Notes: a model not told the origin generated them from the sequence alone. Counted from the first letter of the stretch, positions 1-6,903 are shown. The stretch: DNA of 10,644 nucleotides from Pseudomonadota bacterium (GCA_015222595.1 JADFVP010000042.1:1-10644), one strand, 5' to 3'. A program made the numbers and translations.

Positions 1-80
1 ATTATAAGACCGTGCAGCTTTGTCCGGCCCCCAAAGGCCCCTAAACATTCGGCCCTGAAACCGGCCCCTAAACTTGGCCC
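1..80 (-). repeat. GGGCC-rich degenerate tandem repeats after actE
   Basis: This is the gene-free left edge, directly downstream of the actE stop. Read on the plus strand it holds five GGCCC(C/T) cores starting near 26, 36, 51, 63 and 76. Several are joined by TAAAC or AACTTG linkers. The copy next to the stop is AACTTGGCCC (71-80), identical to copies after actA. I see no convincing hairpin with a T-run, so I do not call a terminator, and no gene start is visible. The next gene of the operon (possibly actF) would have to start beyond the window edge. Confidence 0.6.
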
Positions 81-593
81 CTATTCGGCAGGGGGGACGA
101 CCTTGAGGGTGTGCTTGATATAGTTGACTATGTGCCACCTGTCGTCTTTGTTCATTGCGTCTCCATAACCGGGCATGATAGCGAGCCCGCCGAACGTTAT
201 GGTGTAGTAGAGTTCGCCGTCCGGCTTGCTCTGAATGTAGTCGGTCGTGAGATCGGTCGGCGGTACATACTTCTGTCCGACGAGTCCTTCGCCCTTGCCA
301 GTGGCGCCGTGGCATGTGGAGCAGTAGGTTTCGTACATCACCTTGCCGCGCGCAACTGACTCTACCGTAGAGGCGTAAGGGTTCTTGACGGCTGAGGCTG
401 AGTATCTGTCCGGGGCGTAGTACGGCTTGCCCTCGGTTGAGACGATTCCCTCGGGTGTTGCCGGAGGTGCGTCGCGCTGCGGCTTAGGGCTTATCTGCCG
501 AAACATATCCCACGACCACGGCATAGCATGACCGATACCGGGGAGCAGCACGGCAAGAAGAGTTATAAGCAGTATGCGTTTAAGACTTTTCAA
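81..593 (-). CDS. actE: ACIII subunit ActE, periplasmic monoheme cytochrome c
   Basis: This 170-aa protein is the last act gene seen. Residues 1-23 are a typical signal peptide (basic MKSLKR start, leucine-rich core, small residues GHA before the likely cleavage site). The mature part has one c-type heme site, C91-S-T-C94-H95, followed by GATGKGEG. Met140 in the IMPGYG segment is the probable distal heme ligand, as in class I cytochromes c. There is no lipobox cysteine, so it is probably soluble or held by the complex. The start is TTG, overlapping the end of actD by 14 nt. It is chosen because a GAGGTG ribosome site lies 7 nt upstream and the next ATG (residue 24) would remove the signal peptide. 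In ACIII, ActE carries electrons near or beyond ActA. Other periplasmic monoheme cytochromes share the fold, so the name rests on operon position as well. Confidence 0.88.
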   Translation of the reverse strand: MKSLKRILLITLLAVLLPGIGHAMPWSWDMFRQISPKPQRDAPPATPEGIVSTEGKPYYAPDRYSASAVKNPYASTVESVARGKVMYETYCSTCHGATGKGEGLVGQKYVPPTDLTTDYIQSKPDGELYYTITFGGLAIMPGYGDAMNKDDRWHIVNYIKHTLKVVPPAE

Positions 594-1086
594 CTCTGTT
601 CACCTCGTCGGCGCCAAAACCTTCAAGAAGCCTCTCGACCTCTTCTACCTTATCTTCACGAATATCCTCTACAAGCAGGCCGAACGAATCTAGCGATAGC
701 TTGGGATCGTATATCTGCTTTCCGAAGTTCGGCTTGCGCGCAATGATGAAAAAGCCTATAAGCGTCCAGATAACACCGCACAGGATAATAGACTCGTATG
801 CCAGAAGCAACGTTGGCGTGACCGGCCATATCGGCAGTCCGCCTCTTGGGAGCACGTAGAGCGCTGCGGTGCCGAGCGCAAGAACAACACCGAAGATGAG
901 TCCGATAAACGCACCGAAAAGCGCAAAGTACCTGATGTAGTTCGGGCGCATCACAACGGGGTCGAGTTCAACTCCGAGCGGGATCGGCGAAAAGACCGTC
1001 ACGGTATAGCCCGTGTCCTTCATGGATACAGCGGCCTCGACCATAGAATCGACGTATTTGAAAAGACCTAATACTGGTTGGTTCAT
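580..1086 (-). CDS. actD: ACIII subunit ActD (DUF3341 membrane protein)
   Basis: This 168-aa protein belongs to the DUF3341/ActD family. Residues 1-50 form a soluble alpha/beta-like start (PVLGLFKYVDSMVEAA, then PIPLGVELDPVVMRPNYIRYF). Two membrane segments follow at about 52-78 and 92-115, then a charged C-terminal tail ending in an acidic helix. Two transmembrane helices with a cytoplasmic N-domain is the family layout. In ACIII, ActD is a structural membrane subunit without cofactors, and its exact role is not established. The gene starts one base after the actC stop, with AGAGG 7 nt upstream inside actC, and its end overlaps actE. That tight packing implies translational coupling. Confidence 0.9.
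   Translation of the reverse strand: MNQPVLGLFKYVDSMVEAAVSMKDTGYTVTVFSPIPLGVELDPVVMRPNYIRYFALFGAFIGLIFGVVLALGTAALYVLPRGGLPIWPVTPTLLLAYESIILCGVIWTLIGFFIIARKPNFGKQIYDPKLSLDSFGLLVEDIREDKVEEVERLLEGFGADEVNRVEKS
601..606 (-). promoter_or_regulatory. ribosome binding site that fixes the actE TTG start
   Basis: The minus strand reads GAGGTG here, 7 nt before the TTG at 593. No ATG or GTG in frame at this end would keep the signal peptide, so this site decides the start. It lies within the actD coding region. Confidence 0.65.
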
Positions 1087-1087
1087 A

Positions 1088-2419
1088 TCAATGCCTCTTG
1101 AACCCTTTCCTCATTGGAATACCTATATCCTCTTTTACCTCGTAGATCGATATGGACGGCCAGAGCTTTACAAAGATCAGGAACAACATCACAAAGAAGA
1201 AGATGGAGCCTATGGTCATGGATATTTCTATGAGGCTCGGTATATAGTCGTGCCACATGTTCGGCAGGAACTTTCTCGGCAATGAAGTTGCAACTATAAG
1301 GTACCGCTCTATCCACATGCCTACGTTGATGCCGATGGAGACGATTATGCAGATAAAGATCGACCGGCGCAGCGACTTGAAGATAAAGAGCAGCGGCAGT
1401 ATCGAGTTGGTCAGTATCATAAGCCAGTACATATACGCGTGCGGCTTCATGAACATTCTGTACATCAGCGTCTCGTTCTCTGCCGATGTATTTGCGTACC
1501 AGCCGCTGAAGACCTCGACCACGTTTATATAGCTCCAGAGGAGCGACATAACGAGCAGCAGCATGCAGAGCTTGTCAAAATGCATGAGCGTGATGTACTT
1601 CTCTACTTTCATCGCCTTTCTATAACAGGCCATCAGCGTTACGATTGCAGCCGTACCGGAAAAGATTGCGCCTACCACAAAGTACGGCGCGAAGATCGTC
1701 TTGTTGAGCCCCGGCACGGTTGAGAGCGCAAAATCCCAAGAGACGATGGAGTGGACGGAAACGGCAAGCGGAATGATAAAGACCGCAAAGAAGGTATACG
1801 ATTTGGAGAGCCAGTGCCACTCGGCGTCGGTTCCGCGCCAACCTAACGAGAGGTAGGTGTAGACAGGCTTGCGCCATCCGGTTACCTTGTCGCGTACTGC
1901 AGCGAGATCGGGTATTGAGCCGAAGTAGAGGAAGATAACGCTCGAGGTCATGTAGGTCGATATTGCAAAGACGTCGAACATGATCGGAGACGTAAAGTTG
2001 ACCCAGAGTTCGCGGGTCGTAAAGTACGGCATGGTCCAGTAGAAGTTCCACGGACGGCCCATGTGCACGAAGATGAAGACCGCAGCCGTTAAGACACTAA
2101 AGAAGGTAATGGCCTCTGCGCTTCGGTAGATAGACCTTCTCCACGGAGTAGCCGTTATAAAGAGTATGGCCGAGAGCAGCGTGCCCGAGTGGCTGATACC
2201 GATCCAGAAGACGAAGTTTGCAAGGTAGATGCCCCAGAAGGTCGGGGTGTTGAGCCCCGTTACACCCTGCCCGGCGTATATCTGATAGGCCCACGCACCG
2301 AACCAGAGCACTCCAGCCATACTCGCGCAGAAAATGAGCAAGGCCCAGTACTTCCAGGTGGTCTTGGTCATAGTGCGAACTACGTCGTCATTGATCTCAT
2401 TATAAGAAATATTATCCAT
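1088..2419 (-). CDS. actC: ACIII subunit ActC, NrfD-like quinol-binding membrane protein
   Basis: This 443-aa integral membrane protein of the NrfD/PsrC superfamily has about ten hydrophobic segments, near 24-48, 62-90, 100-120, 145-167, 207-232, 244-265, 280-303, 328-348, 352-375 and 396-420. Family signatures are the ISHSGTLLSAILFI segment (75-88), SVHSIVSWDFA (221-231), PYFVVGAIFSG (245-255) and GMWIERYLIV (367-376). By homology it binds and oxidises menaquinol or ubiquinol and passes electrons to the Fe-S subunit, possibly with proton movement. The gene starts 8 nt inside the end of actB2, with no strong ribosome site, which suggests translational coupling. The length is normal for ActC. 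Neighbouring actD and actE favour ACIII over polysulfide reductase or the Qrc complex, which share this fold. Confidence 0.93.
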   Translation of the reverse strand: MDNISYNEINDDVVRTMTKTTWKYWALLIFCASMAGVLWFGAWAYQIYAGQGVTGLNTPTFWGIYLANFVFWIGISHSGTLLSAILFITATPWRRSIYRSAEAITFFSVLTAAVFIFVHMGRPWNFYWTMPYFTTRELWVNFTSPIMFDVFAISTYMTSSVIFLYFGSIPDLAAVRDKVTGWRKPVYTYLSLGWRGTDAEWHWLSKSYTFFAVFIIPLAVSVHSIVSWDFALSTVPGLNKTIFAPYFVVGAIFSGTAAIVTLMACYRKAMKVEKYITLMHFDKLCMLLLVMSLLWSYINVVEVFSGWYANTSAENETLMYRMFMKPHAYMYWLMILTNSILPLLFIFKSLRRSIFICIIVSIGINVGMWIERYLIVATSLPRKFLPNMWHDYIPSLIEISMTIGSIFFFVMLFLIFVKLWPSISIYEVKEDIGIPMRKGFKRH

Positions 2420-3206
2420 GCGATGTACCGTGTCCTGATCCTTTACGATCTTCCATCACCCTTTTAAGGTAGATGACGGACGGGTCTGTGTCTAGCTCTT
2501 CTAAAAGTCTGTACCGGCGCGGGCTCTTGGCAAGCTTTGAGACCTTTGAGTGCGGGTCGTTCAAGTCGCCGAAGGTGATTGCGTCCGTCGGGCAAGACTG
2601 CTCGCAGGCCGTCTTCATATCTCCCTCTTGAACCTTGCGTCCCTCATCCTTTGCCGTATCCTTTGCAACGCGTATACGCTGTATGCAGAAGGTGCATTTT
2701 TCCATAACGCCCATCTCGCGCACCGTAACGTCGGGGTTCAGCTGCTGCTCAAGCGGGGCGTCCCACTTGTAGGTGAACCAGTTGAAGCGGCGCACGTCGT
2801 AAGTGCAGTAAGTGGCACAGGTAAATGTTCCGACACAGCGGTTGTAGACCTGTACGTTGAGTCCGTCCTGGTTGTGGTACGTTGCGTAGACCGGGCAGCC
2901 GATCTCGCACGGGGCGGCATCGCAGTGCTGGCACATAATAGGTATGAACTTGACCTTCACGTCCGGGTACGTACCCTCGACGTAACGCTCTATGCGGATC
3001 CATGAGAAGCGGCGCGAGATGTCGCAGTCGCGCTTGCCGACCACAGGCAGGTTGTTCTCGGCATAACAGGCGACCACGCAGGCCTCACAGCCGTTGCAGC
3101 GGTCGAGGTCTACGACCATGGTCCACTTGTAGTCGAACTTGGTCCTGTAGCCCGGAACCCTGTAGCTAGCTAATTTGTCCTTGAGCCTCGTTAAGATGCC
3201 GGACAC
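2412..3206 (-). CDS. actB2: ACIII iron-sulfur subunit ActB2 (separate gene)
   Basis: This 264-aa ferredoxin-like electron-transfer protein has 15 cysteines in four groups: C37/C40/C43/C47, C92/C95/C100/C104, C124/C130/C134 and C171/C174/C201/C205. Fifteen ligands match three [4Fe-4S] clusters plus one [3Fe-4S], the composition known for the ActB2 domain and for QrcC. The conserved CVGT...C...VRRFNW stretch (124-143) is present, with Thr replacing the usual Pro after C134. There is no signal peptide, so it is probably exported bound to Tat-exported ActB1. The GTG start is supported by GGAGG 6 nt upstream. In many ACIIIs this protein is fused to ActB1, but here the two are separate genes 164 bp apart. 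It would link quinol oxidation in ActC to the hemes of ActA. The C-terminus is rich in Gly, Ser and His. Confidence 0.93.
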   Translation of the reverse strand: MSGILTRLKDKLASYRVPGYRTKFDYKWTMVVDLDRCNGCEACVVACYAENNLPVVGKRDCDISRRFSWIRIERYVEGTYPDVKVKFIPIMCQHCDAAPCEIGCPVYATYHNQDGLNVQVYNRCVGTFTCATYCTYDVRRFNWFTYKWDAPLEQQLNPDVTVREMGVMEKCTFCIQRIRVAKDTAKDEGRKVQEGDMKTACEQSCPTDAITFGDLNDPHSKVSKLAKSPRRYRLLEELDTDPSVIYLKRVMEDRKGSGHGTSHG

Positions 3207-3212
3207 TTGTTG

Positions 3213-3217
3213 CCTCC
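3213..3217 (-). promoter_or_regulatory. ribosome binding site that fixes the actB2 GTG start
   Basis: A GGAGG on the minus strand lies 6 nt before the GTG at 3206. It is the clearest ribosome site in the act operon. It suggests independent translation of actB2 after the long spacer. Confidence 0.75.
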
Positions 3218-3276
3218 GATAGTTCTATTGAAAAAAGTTTATCTAAAGTCGTGTCTATCTATATCTTGTTATGTAG

Positions 3277-3302
3277 AGCGCATCTGGATTGAGTGCTGCG
3301 CT
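3277..3302 (-). other. inverted repeat in the actB1-actB2 spacer
   Basis: AGCGCA (3277-3282) pairs with TGCGCT (3297-3302) around a 14-nt loop. The region between this stem and actB2 is AT-rich. On the minus strand the stem is preceded, not followed, by a T-run, so it does not fit an intrinsic terminator. It could be an mRNA processing or stability element, but the stem is short and may be chance. Confidence 0.3.
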
Positions 3303-3334
3303 AAAAAAGCTGATCTAAGAACCTGTGCCTGTCT

Positions 3335-3370
3335 CCCAACTGCCCGACCGGCCCAACTGCCCCTTTGCCC
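3335..3370 (-). repeat. GGGCAGTT-type repeats immediately after actB1 stop
   Basis: CCCAACTGCCC occurs twice exactly (3335-3345 and 3352-3362, plus strand), 17 bp apart. A further TTTGCCCC unit runs to the stop codon at 3371. On the coding strand the stop is followed by alternating GGGGC and AGTT blocks, resembling the repeats after actA and actE. Confidence 0.65.
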
Positions 3371-5635
3371 CTAGTGGTGCGAGGTGTCTTTGTGGGGCGC
3401 ACCTCCGGGAGGCACGGTCTGAACTATGTTGCGACCGAGTTCGTCGGTAGAGACATCCATCTTCACCAGGTCTCCCGGGCGTCCGGTCTTTACGATACGG
3501 ACGCGAGTGGAGTTCAGTGCGTACGCCCCGGTGCGCGAGTCTACCGTAGGCGGCAGAACCTCAAGCGGGTTTGCGCCCCTGTTCTCCGCGTATCTTCCGT
3601 AGAGCTTATGCCCCTGCCCTATGGGTACGGCAACCGTGTCGGGCCTTATACCCTCGTAGACGAAGACCGGCGAGAGTATCTTGCCGTACGGCGACTCTAT
3701 TTCGACCATGTCGCCCATCTTGACTCCGAGGCGCGAGGCCGTCTTCGGGTTTATCTCGACCCAGCTTCCCCAGACCACCGAGGTGATCGGGTCCGGCAGT
3801 TCCTGAAGCCACGGAACGTTTGCTCCGCGCCCGTCCAAATGGCCTGCCTGTGCGTATGGAATAAGATAGAGCGGGTACTGAGAGTTGTCGCCCTCGAACT
3901 TTGCCGGCTCTTTCGATATGTGACGCGCAGCGCTCCTGGCAGATACTTTGAGCTTGCTCATCTTAGGCTTGCTCTCTTTCCACCAGCCGCCCTTTGCAAG
4001 GGTGTCGCGCCAGAAACGCTCGAAGGTGAGTTCAGAGGCGTTCATAGCCTTGTTCCTGGTATAGAGCCCGCTCCATGAATCTTTAAGGTGTTCCGCATAG
4101 GTGCCTTCAGGCATCTTTGCCGCAGCAGCGCCGCCTACGCCCTTGCCGAGCCCTATTATGGTGTCGCCAAGTGAGCGGGTCTTGAAGACCGGGCTTACGA
4201 CCGGCTGCATAAGAGTCGCCACCTGGAAACCCGGAGCCGGGTCGGTAAAGTCGTCGCCCCAGTCCTCGAACGAGGTGTGAGACGGAAGTATTATGTCTGC
4301 AAGCGCAGTCGTCTCATCCATAAAGGAGGAGAAGCTCGCTATGTACGGCACGTTCTTTATCGCCTCTACGGCATGTGCCGAGCCCGGCGTGGTGAAGGCC
4401 GGGTTGTTGTTGTAGTGGAGCAGCAGGCCGATGCCGGAGCCATTTGCGGCCTTTATGAGTGCGTCTATTCCGGGGCCAACACGGTCGGCTCTCCGCCCGG
4501 CGAAGAGGTCTGAGGAGTTTGGCTGCACGCCGCCCTCGATGCCGAGGTTTCCGGCAACGTGGTTCAGTATGTTTATTGCAACAAGGCCCGAAACGCCGTT
4601 TGAGTAGCCGGAGATGGACTCTCCGCCTATTGCGAGGCTCGGTCTTGCGTTCATGAACTCTTTGGCTATCGTGCGGATCTTGCCCTTGTCTACGTCGGTG
4701 ACGCCTGCTGCGTAAGTACGTCCGAACGGCGCGAGCAGCGACTTCCAGGCGCTTACGTCTGAGCCTTTGTAGTGGCCCGACTCTACGATTTCTCTGGCTA
4801 TGGCTAGGGCGAGTATCGCCTCTGTGCCCGGCTTTGCAGGAACCCAATCGTCGGCATTGGCAGCTGTGAGCGAGAGACGGGGCTCAACTTGCACGAACTT
4901 GCCGCGCGCGGAGTGGCCGCCCTGGCGCATCTCGCCATACCCGCGGCTAAGAGCAACGGGCGAGAGCCAAGTCGAGGCGAAGTCCGCGCCGAACGAAAGC
5001 AGGTACTGCGTGTTCTCTATATCGTAGTGCGGTATCGCGTCAAGACCCATGGTGGACTTGTTGGCGTACCGGAGGTTTCTGTTGTCGAAGAGGTCGTACT
5101 TAATGGAGTTGGAAGAGCCGAACCCGGCCATAAAGTCGTCTGCGAGCATGCCGAGGTGGCCGCCCAGTGACGAGCTGAGCAGATAGAGCTTCTCGGCCTC
5201 GCCCTTTGAAGAGAGTTCTTTGAGCTTGCCGGAGACCTCTCTAATCGCTTCGTCCCATGAAATAGGCTCGAAGGAGTTGGACCCGCGCGCGCCCTTGCGC
5301 TTCATCGGCCCGGTGATCCTGTCGGGGTTGTAGAGCGTCTGAACGCCGGACTGGCCCCTTACGCAGAGCTTTCCGTTGCTGACCGGATGGAGCGGGTTGC
5401 CCTCTACCTTCTTGGCCCTGCCGTCCATAACCTTGACGAGCACGCCGCAGCCCGCAGAGCACTGGGTGCAAAGAGATGCGTACCAGTTCGCAAGACCCGG
5501 AATAACGTCTTCGGGCGGGATGAGGTACGGAATGAGCTTCGACCCCGGAGGCTTTATGGCCTGTCCGAAGAGGATTCCGAGCCCCGTGCCTATTCCACCG
5601 GCACCTATGAATTTTAGAAAGTCTCTACGTTTCAT
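3371..5635 (-). CDS. actB1: ACIII subunit ActB1, Tat-exported molybdopterin-oxidoreductase-like protein
   Basis: This 754-aa protein starts with a classical twin-arginine signal (RRDFLKF at 3-9, then a glycine-rich hydrophobic stretch), so it is exported folded to the periplasm. Residues 56-91 hold C56-x2-C59-x3-C63-x27-C91, the [4Fe-4S] motif of the molybdopterin oxidoreductase family. The pterin-family body follows, with VEPRLSLTAANADDWVPAKPG (250-270). A C-terminal dinucleotide-binding domain contains WVEINPKTASRLGVKMGDMVEI. In the region where active enzymes place a Mo-ligating Cys or Sec (about 173-200, FGSSNSIKYDLFDNR) there is none, which fits the non-catalytic ActB1 role. The ACIII ActB1 domain is generally described as cofactor-free, so the intact four-cysteine motif is notable. 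The ribosome site before the ATG is weak. Related alternatives are QrcB and PsrA; the actD/actE context favours ActB1. Confidence 0.9.
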   Translation of the reverse strand: MKRRDFLKFIGAGGIGTGLGILFGQAIKPPGSKLIPYLIPPEDVIPGLANWYASLCTQCSAGCGVLVKVMDGRAKKVEGNPLHPVSNGKLCVRGQSGVQTLYNPDRITGPMKRKGARGSNSFEPISWDEAIREVSGKLKELSSKGEAEKLYLLSSSLGGHLGMLADDFMAGFGSSNSIKYDLFDNRNLRYANKSTMGLDAIPHYDIENTQYLLSFGADFASTWLSPVALSRGYGEMRQGGHSARGKFVQVEPRLSLTAANADDWVPAKPGTEAILALAIAREIVESGHYKGSDVSAWKSLLAPFGRTYAAGVTDVDKGKIRTIAKEFMNARPSLAIGGESISGYSNGVSGLVAINILNHVAGNLGIEGGVQPNSSDLFAGRRADRVGPGIDALIKAANGSGIGLLLHYNNNPAFTTPGSAHAVEAIKNVPYIASFSSFMDETTALADIILPSHTSFEDWGDDFTDPAPGFQVATLMQPVVSPVFKTRSLGDTIIGLGKGVGGAAAAKMPEGTYAEHLKDSWSGLYTRNKAMNASELTFERFWRDTLAKGGWWKESKPKMSKLKVSARSAARHISKEPAKFEGDNSQYPLYLIPYAQAGHLDGRGANVPWLQELPDPITSVVWGSWVEINPKTASRLGVKMGDMVEIESPYGKILSPVFVYEGIRPDTVAVPIGQGHKLYGRYAENRGANPLEVLPPTVDSRTGAYALNSTRVRIVKTGRPGDLVKMDVSTDELGRNIVQTVPPGGAPHKDTSHH

Positions 5636-5675
5636 ATCGTTTCTATAGTCTCAGTTACGGTAAACTGCCTAACCG

Positions 5676-5690
5676 CTATCTTACAGATAG
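5676..5690. other. small hairpin in the actA-actB1 spacer
   Basis: CTATCT-TAC-AGATAG is a perfect 6-bp stem with a 3-nt loop, 41 bp upstream of the actB1 start. No T-run follows on the minus strand, so it is not a terminator for actA. It may be an RNA processing or stability element within the operon mRNA, or chance in an AT-rich stretch. Confidence 0.35.
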
Positions 5691-5744
5691 ATATTAAAAA
5701 TTCAAGCTGCAACTTCTTGGCCTTGTTACTTAACATCCCTTAAA

Positions 5745-5805
5745 AACTTGGCCCACGTTACTTAAAAACCCTCGACAACTTGGCCCGACAACTTGGCCCA
5801 CGTTA
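5745..5805 (-). repeat. AACTTGGCCC repeat cluster overlapping the actA stop codon
   Basis: The plus-strand 16-mer AACTTGGCCCACGTTA occurs exactly at 5745-5760 and again at 5790-5805, 45 bp apart. The second copy includes the actA stop codon. A third AACTTGGCCC core lies at 5777-5786. A more degenerate copy (AACTTCTTGGCCTTGTTA) sits just outside at 5711-5728, and CTTAAAAAC-type linkers recur between copies. The same core lies next to the actE stop at 71-80. Confidence 0.8.
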
Positions 5806-6315
5806 GGTGTGGCAGGTCCAGCACTCGCGGCCATTCTCAACATCGTACTTGCCGTGGCACTTGAGGCACCAGCCCATCTTGAGCGGGGCCAGACGCTTTA
5901 CAACGTCCATTGTCTCGACCGGTCCGTGACACTCCTGACACTCTCTGCCAGCCTTTATGTGCCTCTTGTGCGGGAAGACGACGTGGTCGGGAAGATTATG
6001 CACCTTAATCCACGGTATCGGCTCCTTGCGCTCCCAGTACGCGGCGACCTTCTGGATCTCCGGGGAGTCGGTCTTTATTATCTTATGGCAGCCCATGCAG
6101 CGCTGGACGTTAGGCACGCCCGAAACTTTTGCGCGCTCGGCGTAGCTGTGGCAGTACATGCAGGGTATTTCATTTGTTCCCGCATGTATTTTATGGCTGA
6201 AGTTTATTGGCTGCTCAGGGGCTCTTCCGAGATACTGGTCGGAAATTAGGAAGCCGACGCCGAGGGCGACGACGAAGATGAATAGGGTGACAATTATTAT
6301 AATCGGGTTTTTCAT
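5803..6315 (-). CDS. actA: ACIII subunit ActA, membrane-anchored pentaheme cytochrome c
   Basis: This 170-aa protein has an N-terminal hydrophobic anchor (about residues 4-24, with no obvious cleavage site) and five c-type heme sites: CMYCH 52-56, CMGCH 73-77, CQECH 126-130, CLKCH 150-154 and CWTCH 165-169. The FSHKIHAG segment (39-46) and H106, H111, H116 and H119 are likely distal heme ligands. Five hemes with a single membrane anchor is the usual ActA layout. It would take electrons from the Fe-S chain of ActB2 and pass them to ActE or a soluble acceptor. The ATG at 6315 is chosen because AAAGG lies 4 nt upstream and the anchor begins at once. In-frame upstream starts (ATG at 6354, TTG at 6426) have no ribosome site and would add a hydrophilic tail. 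It is the first gene of the operon, behind a long leader. Confidence 0.92.
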   Translation of the reverse strand: MKNPIIIIVTLFIFVVALGVGFLISDQYLGRAPEQPINFSHKIHAGTNEIPCMYCHSYAERAKVSGVPNVQRCMGCHKIIKTDSPEIQKVAAYWERKEPIPWIKVHNLPDHVVFPHKRHIKAGRECQECHGPVETMDVVKRLAPLKMGWCLKCHGKYDVENGRECWTCHT

Positions 6316-6367
6316 ACAACCTTTCGATTCCGTACTGCCTTCGGTGCGTCTCATAATAGTTAAGGCG

Positions 6368-6389
6368 CTTCGGGTTGGTAGGCCCGAAG
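6368..6389 (-). promoter_or_regulatory. leader hairpin upstream of actA
   Basis: CTTCGGG (6368-6374) and CCCGAAG (6383-6389) form a perfect 7-bp stem with an 8-nt loop, about 53 nt before the actA start codon. It lies inside the predicted untranslated leader. No T-run follows, so it is not a simple terminator; a stability or translation-control role is possible. No known riboswitch family is recognised. Confidence 0.5.
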
Positions 6390-6417
6390 AAGAACCGGCG
6401 CGTCTCTGGTGCGTTGC

Positions 6418-6457
6418 ACTCGGCAACCTCGACCCCGTACTGAACAGAAGCCGAGGT
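6418..6457 (-). promoter_or_regulatory. possible alternative stems in the actA leader
   Basis: GCCGAGGT at 6450-6457 can pair either with ACTCGGC (6418-6424) or with ACCTCG (6426-6431), so the two pairings exclude each other. This resembles switchable leader structure, but the stems are only 6-7 bp and no known RNA family is recognised. Confidence 0.25.
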
Positions 6458-6647
6458 CGTAATAGATACCGGGTGCGAAAGAGAACGCAGGGCCTACAGC
6501 CTTTATGAAGTTAGTACGGCACTCACCACAAAAGAAATAGTCACTGCCTCAAAACCGACAAGTTCGAGATGCGAAAAATCAGAAAGTATTGCAAAGATAA
6601 GGAACGTTGTTACGTTACTATCAAATATATAACTTTATTGTCGGTGA

Positions 6648-6676
6648 ATATTATCCCAACCAACTTTTGTTGTCAA
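6648..6676 (-). promoter_or_regulatory. sigma70-type promoter of the act operon
   Basis: On the minus strand, TTGACA (6671-6676) is separated by exactly 17 nt from TAATAT (6648-6653), close to the housekeeping consensus in an AT-rich setting. Transcription would begin near 6641 and read into actA after a leader of about 325 nt. Its strength suggests ACIII is expressed at a high basal level. No operator palindrome is evident on top of it. Confidence 0.8.
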
Positions 6677-6807
6677 GGGGATAAATTCCTTTTAATCGTT
6701 TTTTAATCAGCCCTATGTATCCGGTTGAAATGAGGGACAGTGCGGGCGTTTAGGCGTGCAAATAGAGGAGTTTTTTGTCCGCTTATGTTCCACTTCTTAC
6801 CCCTTAC

Positions 6808-6835
6808 CCCGTGCCATACAGATACGAGGCACGGG
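6808..6835. other. isolated 8-bp stem inverted repeat
   Basis: CCCGTGCC (6808-6815) and GGCACGGG (6828-6835) flank a 12-nt loop made of ATACAG and ATACGA. It lies between the motAB terminator and the act promoter, in sequence with no gene. It has no T-tail on either strand. It could be a protein-binding site or the stem of a small RNA; the role is unknown. Confidence 0.4.
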
Positions 6836-6903
6836 CGCTCTGCGCTTGGGAAGTGTGAGCGGCGCACAACCATAAGAGAAGAAGAAGGCCCCCTATGGAA
6901 CAG

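Noticed and set aside
3365..4078. 237-codon plus-strand open frame antisense to actB1
   Set aside because: It lies entirely opposite a clear conserved gene, has arginine- and valine-rich shadow composition and shows no family motif.
5745..5805. CRISPR array
   Set aside because: Repeats are 10-16 bp, unevenly spaced, overlap a stop codon and have no spacer-like units or cas genes nearby.
81..6315. Qrc complex or polysulfide/tetrathionate reductase operon
   Set aside because: DUF3341 ActD and monoheme ActE in the same operon, and the pentaheme ActA, are ACIII traits not shared by those complexes.
6316..6426. Upstream-extended actA starting at TTG 6426 or ATG 6354
   Set aside because: Neither has a ribosome site, and both add a hydrophilic stretch before the membrane anchor. 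The ATG at 6315 has AAAGG 4 nt upstream.
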